DNA from: Adenanthera pavonina
Lineage: Eukaryota; Streptophyta; Magnoliopsida; Fabales; Fabaceae
DNA length: 64,000 bases
Assembly (NCBI GenBank): GCA_026686845.1
Contig: JAIVEN010000013.1
Location: forward strand, 10,808,001-10,872,000
Direction of reading: 5' to 3'
Positions 24,362 through 35,491 of the stretch are shown piece by piece. The position numbers and the translations under genes were made by a program. Positions within the stretch are counted from its first letter, which is position 1. Each line of letters opens with the position of its first letter. The notes beneath the pieces were generated by a model. That model was not told where the DNA came from, made no database searches, and saw only the letters and a list, made by a program, of their open reading frames with translations.

Positions 24362-27300
24362 TTAAACAGGGGCTAATCCCATATTCTGAACATGATTACT
24401 AAATATAGATACAACAAGATTCTTAGTGAATGGATCTGCCAAGTTATTCAAGGAATCAACTTTTTCAACAATGACTTCTTGCTTCTTGAGCATATCTTTG
24501 ACATAATGGTACTTGCCTTCAATATGCTTAGCTTTGGAGTGGCATCTAGGATTCTTTGAAATAGCAATAGCTGAAGTATTATAACAAAATACTATAATAG
24601 GTTGCTTCACACACGGTACCACCATAAGATGCTGGAAAATTTTTTTTAGAAAAACAGCTTCTTTAGTAGCCAAATTAATTGCTACATATTCAGCTTCCAT
24701 AGTGGACTGGGCAACACAATCTTGCTTTTTTCTTTTCCATGAAATTGCACCACCTCCAAACATGAAAACAAAACTAGAATTTGATTTTCTAGTATCCAAA
24801 CAGCCTTGAAAATCAGAATCAGAATAACCAATAAGTTCTAGCTCATTAGCTTGATAAGTTAAAGCATAGGATTTTGTACATTTCAAATAACAAAACACTC
24901 GTTTAACTTCCTCCCAATGAGCCCTTCCAGGATTAGACTAAAACTTACTGAGTATTCCAACAGAATAAGAAAGATCTGGCCTTGTGCACATTAAGGCATA
25001 CATGAGACTACCCACAGCAGAAGCATAAGGAAATTGTGACTCATGTAGTTTCGCAAAAGATGATTCAGGACAATTTACTTTACTCAATTTCTTTGATCCA
25101 TGAAATGGAACAATTCCTTTTCAATAATAATCCATCTTGAATCGTCTAAGAAGTGTATCAATATATTTCTCCTGTGACAAACTTAGCTTCCTCAAGGCTC
25201 TATCCCTAATGATTTTGATTCCAATAATATATTCACCAAGATCCTTCATTTCAAATGAATGAAACAACCATGCTTTGATTTTTATGAGAAAAGCTACATC
25301 ATTGCCAGCTAATAATATGTCATCAACATACAAAGTAAGAAAAGCAATTTTAGCTCCCACTGACTTGACATATACACAAAATTCCTCTGGATTTTGTTCA
25401 AAACCATATAGTACAGCAGCTTCATGAAATTTGATGTTCCATTGCCTAGATGCTTGCTTCAAACCATAGATTAATTTTGCAAGTTTACAAACTTTACTTT
25501 CATTTCCTTGATCAATAAAACCCAATGGTTGTTCCATAAATATTTCTTCATCTAGATCTCCATTCAGAAAAGCCGTTTTCACGTCCATCTGAAATAGTTC
25601 ATAGTCATAGTAGGCCACCAAAGACAAAATGGCCCTAATAGACTGAATTCTAGCCACTGAAGAAAATGTGTCTTCATAATCAATTCCATACTGCTGAGTA
25701 AATCCTTTTGCCACTAGTCTAGCTTTGAACCGTTCCATCTTTCCTTCTGCATTCTTCTTCCTTGTATAAACCCATTTGCATTTAACAGGCTTAACAGATT
25801 CAGGTCGATCAACAAGTCTCCAAACCTTATTTTTATACATGGAATAAATTTCATCTTCCATTGCCAATCTCCACTTGTCAACATCAATATCAAAAACTGC
25901 TTCTTCATAAGATTTAGGATAAAAAATATCCTCATTAAGCCTAATTTGTTCAAAAGTTTCTCCAACAAATGTATAAAAATCAGAAGATGATAGAAATGAG
26001 TTGGGTTTTTGTTCTCTAACTCCTTTTCTTGTAGGTTCAAGAATCTCCTTTCTTTTTCGAGGAACAATTTCAGGTTGATCAATTTTAGTAGATGTAGTCT
26101 CATATGGCAAAGATTCAGTAACTTCATGAAGATTGAGTTTTTCTCCAAGATAATTATCATAGTCAAATCTATCTTCCAAAAACTTCACATGTCTAATTTC
26201 TATCACAAGCTTGTCCACTGGATCAAATAATCTGTACCCCTTTGAGTGTTGAGGATATCCAATAAACAAGCATGTTTTGGTTCTAGACTTCAACTTATCT
26301 CTACCAAGATCATGAATAAGAACATGAGCAACACAACCCCATACCTTTATGTAATTCAATGCAGGCTTTTTACCACACCAAAGCTCATAAGGAGTCCTAC
26401 TAACAGATTTAGAAGGAACTCTGTTAAGAATATGAATAGCAGTAAGAAGTGCATCACCCCAAAAAGAAGTAGGCAAATTTGCAAGAGCCAACATAGATTT
26501 CACCATATTTAACAGGGTTCTATTATGCCTTTCAGCAACTCCATTTTGTTCTGGGGTTCGAGGCATACTAACTAAATGTACAATCCCATTTTCTTTGCAA
26601 AATTTAGAAAATAAATCAGAACAATACTCTCCACCACGATTTGAATGGAATGTTTTAATCTTCCTCTCAGTTACATTTTCAACCACCAGTTTAAAGCTCT
26701 TGAAAACTTCAAAAGCTTCAGATTTCTTATTCAACAAATAAACTCTCCTATATTGAGAATAATCATCAATAAAGGTGATAAAATATTGATAATGATTCCG
26801 AGTCTGCACACTCAATGGGCCACAAATATCAGAATGAATAAGATCTAAGACATTCTCACTTCTTTGGGCTTTTGAAGGAAATGGTAATTTGCTCATTTTC
26901 CCATACAAACAACATTCGCATATGGAAAATTCCTTAGGATCTTTGATTTCAAGCAAGCCTTCTTTAATCAATTTTCCAACTCGTTCTTTACTAATATGAC
27001 CAAGACGAAGATGCCACAAATAAAATTTATTTGAATGATCATTAGCAAATTCTTTAACTTCACAAACCAGATTTCCATATAACTGAATTTGATACATATC
27101 AGAGTTCTTGAAACCTTTTAAAATGACTTTATCATTCTTATACATAAAAAACTTCCCATTTCCAAAATAAAAGGAAAACCCAAGTTTATCTAAACAAGAT
27201 ACTGACAATAAACATCTCCTCATGGAAGAAACATAGAGACAATTCTCTAAAACAAAAACTTTATTATCTTCTAGCTTCAATTGGTAATTCCCAACTCCTT

Positions 27301-28338
27301 TAATTGGTGCTTTGTCATCATTCCCCATAAAAATGAAACTTTCTCCATCTTCAATTTCCTTTATTTCCCTGAACCCCTGCCAATCATTTGATACATGAAC
27401 CGTTGCTCCAGAATTAGCCCACCAACTTAACGGTGTTATATAAAGAAAAAATGATTCAGAAAGATACAACTCACCAGGTTTAGTATGCTTTTGATTCTGC
27501 CAGTTCTTAAAAACCTTACAATCCTTCCTCATATGACCAGGCCTTTGACAAAAGAAACAAAACCTTTGTTCAGCTTTAACTTCAACCCTTTGATTAAAAT
27601 GATGATTATTCTAAATCTGCCCTTAATTCTGTTGGAACCGATTCTGCTTACCTTTTTCTTAAAATTCACTTTCTGTTTTGGTTTCAACTTCACATTACTA
27701 GCAGATGGATTGATAATTTCAATTTTTCCCATAGTTTTTTCAGGCTTTCTATCTTCTTGATGATTAATCTTATTTATAAGATCCTCAATTCCCCAATCAG
27801 ATTCAGCCAAAGTGTAAAAATCTTCTATGTACTTGTAAGATTCAGGTAAAGAACTAATAATGGTAGATACTTTAGTCTTTTCATCAAAAGATCTTCCATG
27901 AAACACTAGGTCATCTGTCATAGCCACCATATCATTAATGTGCTATCTAGCATCAATTCCTTCCTCACACTTAGCTCTAGAAAACCTCTTCCATAAATTA
28001 TTAATATGAGAATAAGACTTCTTGCCAAACTTTGCTTCCAACTTAGCAAAAATTTCTTTTGTGGTTTCAGTATGAAAATAAGTCATACGAAGGGTTTTGG
28101 TAAGACCATTAAGAACATAAGATTTGGAAACATCATTAGCAAGCTTCCAATTTTTATATGAAGTAAGGTCTTCCTTAGGAGGCATATCACCACTTATAAT
28201 ATCCTTATACCCATAAAATCCCAGAAGCATATAAACCATTTGCTTCCAATCAATATAATTAGTTCCATCAATAATTTCAGATTTAAGGATATCAGAAAAA
28301 ACAGAACCACCACTAGGAGTAGAAAAAGAAACTGTCAT
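24362..28338 (-). pseudogene. gag-pol of Copia-2, nearly intact but inactivated
   Basis: Gag starts at 28338 (MTVSFSTPSGGSVFSDIL), has a TAG near 27940 and a frameshift near 27650, then a good CCHC knuckle (CFFCQRPGHMRKDC, about 27525-27570). An 803-codon open frame (25121-27532) holds the protease, integrase and reverse transcriptase. The protease box reads WWANSGATVHVS, with Asn in place of the catalytic Asp. The integrase His/Cys region includes RLGHIS and CECCLYGK. The integrase core has DICGP and PEQNGVAER but HSNRGGEY, again Asn for Asp. Reverse transcriptase has MDVKTAFLNG and YVDDILLAGND. RNase H (24362-24898) includes YSDSDFQGC and STMEAEYVA. Stops also fall near 25120 and 24940. Confidence 0.93.
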
Positions 28339-28363
28339 ACTGAATAATAATAATTGTTACAAA

Positions 28364-28495
28364 TTGCATTACCCATTGGGGATTTTGCAAAGACATAGTA
28401 TAAAAAACAATATTGCATTACCCGTTGGGCATTTTGCAAGCATATAAAATAACAAAATATCATTCAATTTGCATTACCTGTTAGGGATTTTGTAA
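28364..28495 (-). repeat. Three 27-bp direct repeats in the Copia-2 leader
   Basis: TTGCATTACCC...GGATTTTGCAA (plus-strand reading) occurs at 28364-28390, 28413-28439 and 28469-28495, spaced 49 and 56 bp, just upstream of the gag ATG on the element strand. Each unit has nearly palindromic TTGCA ends. Confidence 0.85.
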
Positions 28496-28584
28496 CCAAT
28501 ACAATAAACTAATCATATACACTATCAAATAAATCAAGAAATCCATATATAATTAAGCAGAGGCACAAATCACTTGTATATTGT

Positions 28585-29221
28585 AAGATTCATTAGACTC
28601 TAAATAATATTGAAAGTATACAAACATATTATACCAATAATAGTTCTTGTATATCATATCAGAACTGTGTATTAACAATTTGTTACCTGCCATATTATGA
28701 GCCACTTCTTGTAATTGACAGCTTTGTTATTTGAACTGAAAAATTTCTTTCACTATTGAACAACAACTTTTGTATTTTCTGTAGAAAAAATTTCTACGAG
28801 TGATTGGCATGCTCCCTTCAGCCAAACTGGGTTCTTTTTACATACCTCACTTGTAAGACCTTGAGGTATATTTATAGACCCTAGTCATGTCTTTTCATTG
28901 CTAATTATATATATTCATTGAATAGATATTATAACTCAAGAGTTACAGAACTCAAGAGTTAAGTATTATATATATTCATTGAATAGATATTATAACCCAA
29001 GAGTTATAGAACCTAAGAGTTAAGAATAATGAAAGGTATATGAAAGCAAGAGAAAGTTTTATGAACCCAAGAGTCAGATTTATCTACCTCTTTACAAGGA
29101 TATTAATTAGCTATAATTCCTTGTATCATACCATATAGAAAAAATACAAATTCGTTGAATTCCAAAACCAAATGATAGCATTTATATAAAATTATATTAT
29201 TTAAAATCATAAATACTAACA
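28585..29221 (-). repeat. 5' LTR of Copia-2
   Basis: 637 bp, homologous end to end with 23236-23876, with scattered differences (about a dozen in the first 105 bases) that imply an insertion of some age. It is followed by the CAAAC target duplication and the resumed DUF674 frame. Confidence 0.9.
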
Positions 29222-29735
29222 CAAACCGCTGCCAGAATCAGGTGACAGATTTTGTGGGCACTTTGTGCCCAAATTGAAACCGCAAAATGGAAGTTACATT
29301 GTGGTATTATAGCAGGAGGTTTACAGAAGTGACAAGTTCTTCTAGTGATGATGGATTTGTGAAAGGAGTTGTGACATACATGGTAATGGATGATCTTGAG
29401 GTTCAACCCATGTCTACCATTTCATGTTTTACTTTGCTGAACAAGTTCAACATCAAAGAGGTTAGTGCCTTACAACAAAGGGTCGTTGAGTTGGGGATCG
29501 AAGAGGTACGTTGTTTTATAACATAACATTTGAGGTCATCAATAGACATGTAGCTTGAAAGAACTATGTTTTACTCTTAGATTTGTCATTGGTTCCTGTT
29601 ATCCTAGTTTTATTATAGAGAGGTGATTATTTTTTTCTCTATCACTTTTTTTATCAGGGAATCAAACTGCTCAAGGCCTCACTTCAGTCAAATCATGCTT
29701 TGACAAGTGCTTTCCTCAATAATATGCGAGACTAA

Positions 29736-32574
29736 GGTGGCAAAAGAAGAATTTCTTTTTAAGCATCAATGTTGAGACTTAAAGTTCTTCCAAGTGTGAG
29801 TTTGTGTTTATTTTGTTTACGAGACATGTGGATTTTGATTTACTTTTGTTGCAGGACTTAATTATAACCTATTTAACTATTTCTAGTTCTCTTTGGCAAT
29901 GATCATTATAACTTTGCTTAATATTATAAATAATCTGTAACCATTTGAAATAGACATTCAAGAACGTCATGGAAAAACAAGATTTAGATTAAAGTGGAAA
30001 ATAGGTTTTGTAATTACAAATCTAATACATATAGAATAGTTATAGTGAGAAGATGTCACCTGGGGCTAGTAGTTTCGGTGGTAAAGGTGAGTTGTTACAC
30101 ACTTCATAATGATACATACCAACTTCTCAGGAATGTTAATTTTGAACAAAACCTTCTTGAGATGTCATAGGCTTTCTCCAAGGAGAAAAATGTGTTTGGT
30201 GGATAACAAATTTCACTTCAAAAATGAGACGTAATATCAGGCTATGGGTCTTGACATTGCATATAATTGGTGGTTTTTTTTTTGTATATATATGATTGGT
30301 TTGTTTTGTTAGGTCATCTCTTCAACCTTTTTGTATTTTCACTAAAAATAATTTACACACAATTCATTTGTGCCGACTCACATAAAATTTTTATTTTTAA
30401 GGTTCCTGGATAAATTTGATATATATAATAAATAAATAAAATTACTAGCCACCTAATTTTTATTTTCAAGCTGGTGATTCATTTTTCAAATTTTGTTATG
30501 AGCCACGTAATTTTTCGAAAAGACCTAAATTTTTGACTTGTTTTAGATTTGGACCCTTTTTTTTTTCCGAGAAAAAAGGCTAGGAAAATATCTAGAAGAT
30601 TACATGTAGTGGTTCAGATGGCTATTTTTCTCCTGCCTATCTATGTCTAAAATATGTCTAGAACCTATAGAAGATTGAATAAAAACAAGAAAATAGCTAC
30701 CAATATTGTGCATCTGGTGTATTATCCAATTAGCACATTCATCAGCTTCTTTAAATATATACTCAATTATACTGTTCCAGTCTCTTATAATAAATTCCTT
30801 TATTTCCTCAATATCATTTATGTACGGATGAATGTTAGAGAGGCGATTTCCTTTAAAGACCTAACTCAAACTTTTTTGTACTAAAAAAGGATAACAATGA
30901 AAAAAAATTGTAACATATATGTTTCCCCACAAGCTTAGTGATATGTGGGGGCGGACCCAGCGCCTTAACCTTGGTGGACCAAAATTTTTTTTAAAATTCT
31001 TTTTGTATTTTTAAATTTTGTATCAATAATTTTTTAAAAAAATTTATAATATAACTAATCAAAATATTTTTTTAAAAAATAATATCTATATGTAAATGAA
31101 TGAATATAACTAGTAAATTAATTTTATAAAAAATTTCAACAAGATTTAACAGAAAAAAATTAAAAGTTTATATTTTTAATGGTTTAGATGGGTGATGATG
31201 GTATAGAGTTTTTACATTTGGATGTTTGACATTGTATAAAAAATGTAAATAAAAAATTTGGACAGTGACGTGAAACTTAATTTACTAAAAAACAAAATAA
31301 TATGCATATATATGCTAGATATAAATTCGGAAAAAATTATATATTTGACGTATACCAAATAAGAATTAAGTATTGCTTTAATTTCTTATATCAATGAATA
31401 ATAATTAATATCAACAAATAAGATAAGCATTTCAATAAATTGATGCATTGTCTTCTTATTTAAACGTGCTATTTTTTCTTTGATAATTCGCACATAAACA
31501 AAAATATATTGTCTATATATGTGTGTAACTAGCATAATAATATGTACAATCATTACAGTTAAAAGAAATTAGATTCTAAGAGACTACGCTTTCCCTTCTA
31601 ATTTTTCTTGCTGTCATTAATATTCTTTAGCAATAGAACTGGTAGCTAGGTTGGCAAGATGTTGAATTTCATCCAAAAGATGTGTGTGTGTATATAGAGA
31701 GAGACACACAGATATATATATATATATATATTGTTATACTGGCAAGTTGTTTGATAATTAATGCAAATACGTGCGAGCACACAAATTGATGAAGTATTTT
31801 TTGCATGCACGATGAACAATCAGCATAACATTTCATAGCATTAGGAAAAATCATTCTAACACAACTCAGCCAAAATCTAAAAGAAATTAAATGAGCCTTT
31901 GGAATTTATCCTTGCTTCTTTAAGATCTCATTATTGAGGAAATCACATTGTCAAAACATTTTTGCATTGCAGCAAGGTTTTCAAGAGTTTGATCCCTTAC
32001 CTACCAAATGAAAAAGACATTAAAATTCTAGTCAAGTAAATTTAAAGATGTTCAAAACTACACAAAACTGATTGAACCAAATCAAACCCAATTGAAAAAA
32101 ACCGGTTGTAAATAAGGCTAGTTTTGCTTAAAAACTCCTTTTATAGGCAAAAGTATGACTTAAATGAAGATGCACGAAACAAAATAATTACTCCCTTAGG
32201 CTTAAAATATAACTATTTTTTTGGAAAGTGTCTCGCATCTATGAGAAATATGAGATATAATATAATTAATAATAGAAAATGGTGGAAATATTTAAAATTT
32301 CTTGAAATTTTTAATTTTTTTTCTTAAAATATATGTAAAGTAGTTAAAAATTGATTATATTTTGAATTGAATGGAGCTCCAGTTTGGAAGGATGAACAAT
32401 TGAACATTTTGAATTTAAGTAAGAATGAGCATTTTGAATTAATTCGAGCGTCTGGATGCCTAGCATTTCAGAATTTGGTTGGTTAGCCTTTCAAATCATT
32501 GCATTTCATTGACTTGGAATTTAAGCGTTTCGAATTTCCAAGAATATGAAGGCTTTCATATAATAATTCAATAT
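29736..32574. other. Intergenic region downstream of the DUF674 gene with modules m1, m2, m3
   Basis: No gene is seen. 30885-30945 and 31515-31575 align with 840-955 (m1). 31610-31990 aligns with 40095-40490, and its 31811-31990 part with 9425-9600 (m2). 32130-32575 aligns with 45750-46060 (m3). Near 30950 a GGGGGCGGACCCAGCGCC word resembles the end of common plant hAT-like repeats, but the other end was not found. A GT/TA/GA composite microsatellite lies at 31680-31731. Confidence 0.55.
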
Positions 32575-32579
32575 TCTTT

Positions 32580-34084
32580 TGATCGGATTCCTACAAGTAT
32601 ACAGGGTAGATCGCAGTAATAAAAATATCTCTGGAGTATTCCAGAGGTCGAATTCAAGGGAGGTAGTAAATTTATAGTCCAAACTTTTAATCCCAAAAAT
32701 TAATTAATAATCAAATTGAGAATTCAAATTTAAAAAGAGAAAAAATAGAAAATAAAATGATGTCTGAGTTTTGATTCAGTTTTTAGAAGTGTCAAGGGAT
32801 AATGATCACCTTATAAGATAACTAGATTTTATTTTTTAGTTAGACTCTGCATAATTATAGTGATTGTTGTTTCTAAAGAGTCATAATTACCTCTCAGTCA
32901 ATTAGTCCTAATTTAATTAGGATTCAATTCGCTCTCGCGCAACTAAATTTTCTAATTAAACCTTGAAAACTACAACATATATCACCATGAATTCCTAATT
33001 CTATCTCTAGATTAGTTTTTCATGTTTATCTCTCTAAATCTAGATTCACTCTTCACCTCTCAGTCCATCAAGTTTACTCATTAATTAGATTCTATGGTGA
33101 TCAAGCATAAAATCCATATGAACGAATAAAAGAGATAAATATAATAAAAAGATAAATTAAATATAAATTGAAGAACAAATCAAAGAGTCTTAACTAGAGA
33201 AACAAATCCAATCCATCCCAATCAAGTTATATCCCTACCCCTAACTGGGAAATTTAGTTACTCATGGAAATACAAATCAAATCAAAACTAATATCCCAAA
33301 TCATAGTGAAAATAATAAGAAAACAGAGTTATATTAGAGAAGAATAAATCTATCACTAATACTTCCCAAATCTCCTTGCTCTTTCTCTATAAGATAGTCT
33401 TAGTTGCTCCCAGATGCGTTTAGAACCATGTTCTTTGGCTTCTGAGTGCGTTTCTTGAATCTCCTCTTGTGTTTCTATCATGTCTTCTTATATACAAAAA
33501 TTTTATAAGTCCATAAAAGCCCAAAATATCATGAAAACACGTGAAAAACGTGTTTCTACAAACCCCTGTTGGATGACCCGGCGCCGGCTAACCATAAAAT
33601 CAATTAATAGGGTGTCGGGTGCTTCTAAATTGATGAAAAACGTCAAAATCCGCGTTGACCCGGTGCCGTATGGATTTGACCCGGCGCCGGGTGGTTACTA
33701 TTGTACAGACAGTGCACCTCCAGCTTTATAACGTCATCAGCTCATGTTGACATTTTGAGTTCGATTTTCACCATGATAACATTGGAATTTGGGAAAACTC
33801 AAAACATGAAAATTGTAGATCTATGTCTTAGATTTCCAAAGAATCTTAAATCACCTCAATCAGAGTTCATATATGAGAGTTATAATCAAAATATCAAAAG
33901 ATATCGAAACTTTTCAGCATAAACGATTTGTAATATTTTTGTTCTGAATGCTTCCAAATAAGCTTATAATGCCATGAAACACAAAAATATGTAAAATTAT
34001 GCTAAAATATATCAATGTAAACATATTTAGATACAATTTAAAGCTTAAATGTGAATATTTTATATGTATAAAATGGACACATCA
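32580..34084 (-). repeat. 3' LTR of the Athila-like element
   Basis: 1505 bp, plus-strand TGATCGGATTCC ... ACACATCA. It is highly similar to 38059-39562. It contains three GACCCGGYGCCG words at 33572-33587, 33655-33668 and 33675-33691 in an otherwise AT-rich sequence. Confidence 0.92.
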
Positions 34085-34085
34085 A

Positions 34086-34098
34086 ATCCCCTCATACT
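34086..34098 (-). other. Polypurine tract of the Athila-like element
   Basis: On the minus strand GTATGAGGGGATT precedes the 3' LTR. Confidence 0.7.
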
Positions 34099-35491
34099 TA
34101 AACCTTTGCTTGTCCTCAAACAAGACTAAAATTATGCTGTTCTCATAAAGTTATTTTCTAAATTCATCAAACTCACTTTTCTTTACTAGTGATAGTCCTT
34201 CACCAATATAAATAAAAGTAGTACTCAACAAATCAAATATTAAGCTTAATAGCAACTAATTTATCATTCTCATTAGTCCATAAGACTTTAGTGTGTATGT
34301 GTGTATACCTAGCATGTGACAAATGTAGACAGCCAACTAAGCAAGAAGAAGAAAAATTACAACACTTATTTAAGAACTTAAAATACCTCAATCAGTTATA
34401 CATAAACTTTAACTCAACTTATATACAATGGAGATCAACAAGGATTTATTTATTTATTTTCCCCGCACTTTGTGCTTCAATTTTATCTGGGGATTTATTT
34501 GCCTTTCTTGGGCCGTTATGCTCTTTTTTGACCCGAAGATCTCGCATTTGTGATGCGTACCCCCGGTTACTCAAGCTACATAACTCGTTATACTAAGATG
34601 CCTTTGGCATACTCATAACTTATACCGCACCGTTTTACGTGAAGGACAACGCTTTTTGGTGAAGCCCCCTAGTTACTAAGCACAGCTTAAGCCAGCGGAG
34701 TGGATTTATATATTACTTTTTTTTTCTTTTTCTTCTTTTTTTTTTAAACCTCGAATCATCTCTCCAACTAAATAATAAATTCATGCACAATGATTGTAAA
34801 TACCCAAGTTCAGAAATAAATGTATAATTCATCTTCCTACAAATTCAGTCACTTTTCCACACCTATCACGTGTTAAGTTATGGTGCTCAATTTCATAGTC
34901 TCAAGACTTATGATCCTGACTTGTAAATTAACTATCTTACCTCATTAAGCACAACAATTGAGTATCCTAAGGTGACAAACATAACTACTAGCTCAGAAAA
35001 ATAAGCAAAATAAATCTAAATAAAATCAATTAAGTACATAATTTTGCAAAAAAAATTTCTAGTTTTAGCACATCAGCACAATTCTTAGGACAGATTAACT
35101 AAGAATATCTAATAAACTCCTCCTACACTTAGATCCAACATTGTCCTCAATGTTGCAGGAATAAAATAAAAGACAAAGGAATTGAGACTCTCCTGATTTA
35201 TAGATAATACTTGAAATGTTCTTTGGAGTTCTTTGTATTTGTTCTAGGCTTGTTTTCACTATAATCAATTCAATCCTGCAAAAAGTCTTAAGGGAGAGAG
35301 TTTGGGGCAATAAGAGCAAAAAAAAAAAAATGGAAAACAAAAACAAAAAGTAAAAGAAGAAAAAATGTTAGGTTGTCTCCCAATAAGTGCTAAATTTAAC
35401 ATCGATAGTCAGACGGATTAGGAGATCATGGGATGGTATCCTCCGAAGGCTTTGATCTAAGCCCTTCAGATTCAAGAATCAACTTTTTCCT
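34099..35491 (-). other. Non-coding 3' interior of the Athila-like element
   Basis: About 1.4 kb between the protease frame and the polypurine tract, where pol would normally lie. No reverse transcriptase or integrase motif is seen on either strand. A more GC-balanced block at 34450-34700 (including CCCCCGGTTACTCAAGC and GAAGCCCCCTAGTTACT) could be structured RNA, but I cannot test this. Confidence 0.55.

Larger units (their letters stand above)
23236..29221 (-). mobile_element. Ty1/Copia LTR retrotransposon in the DUF674 gene (Copia-2)
   Basis: Two LTRs (23236-23876 and 28585-29221) bracket a minus-strand gag-pol. The flanks carry a 5-bp duplication CAAAC (23231-23235 and 29222-29226) which falls in frame inside the DUF674 coding sequence. 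A polypurine tract sits next to the left LTR, so the element reads right to left. I could not see a tRNA-Met primer site after the right (5') LTR. The length (5.99 kb) and domain order are normal for Copia. It has few stops, so it is younger or better preserved than Copia-1. Confidence 0.95.
13088..29735 (+). pseudogene. DUF674-family gene interrupted by a CACTA and a Copia insertion
   Basis: Coding pieces: 13088-13201 (starts MSPSSPNKVSLKLLID, ends DFLFNL), 22999-23235 (LLRLPIGT region through SLNLYMCSN), 29227-29505 (CQNQVTDF ... GFVKGVVTYMVMDDL ... NKFNIKEV), a 152-bp intron (GTACGT at 29506, CAG at 29655-29657), and 29658-29735 (GIKLLKASLQSN ... stop). Both insertions fall between codons, so the frame resumes exactly when they and their duplicated target sites are left out. 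Total about 235 codons. This is a plant-specific domain of unknown function. One TGA at 29275-29277 replaces what should be the last Cys of a CxxC pair (CPNx). The second DUF674 copy at 45661 reads the same FNLLR junction uninterrupted. Confidence 0.9.

Noticed and set aside
25714..26848. ORFs overlapping Copia-2 pol in other frames and on the plus strand
   Set aside because: They are shadows of the minus-strand pol reading and encode no domain.
28364..28495. CRISPR-like spacing of three repeats
   Set aside because: Three units in a retrotransposon leader of a plant genome, without cas genes. It is a leader repeat, not CRISPR.
30940..30975. GGGGGCGGACCCAGCGCC as the end of a hAT-like repeat
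   Set aside because: Only one end was found and no target duplication, so no element is called.
33480..33731. 83-codon ORF in the Athila-like LTR, also at 38958-39209
   Set aside because: It is duplicated only because it lies in both LTRs, has no domain, and differs by several substitutions. Probably not a gene.
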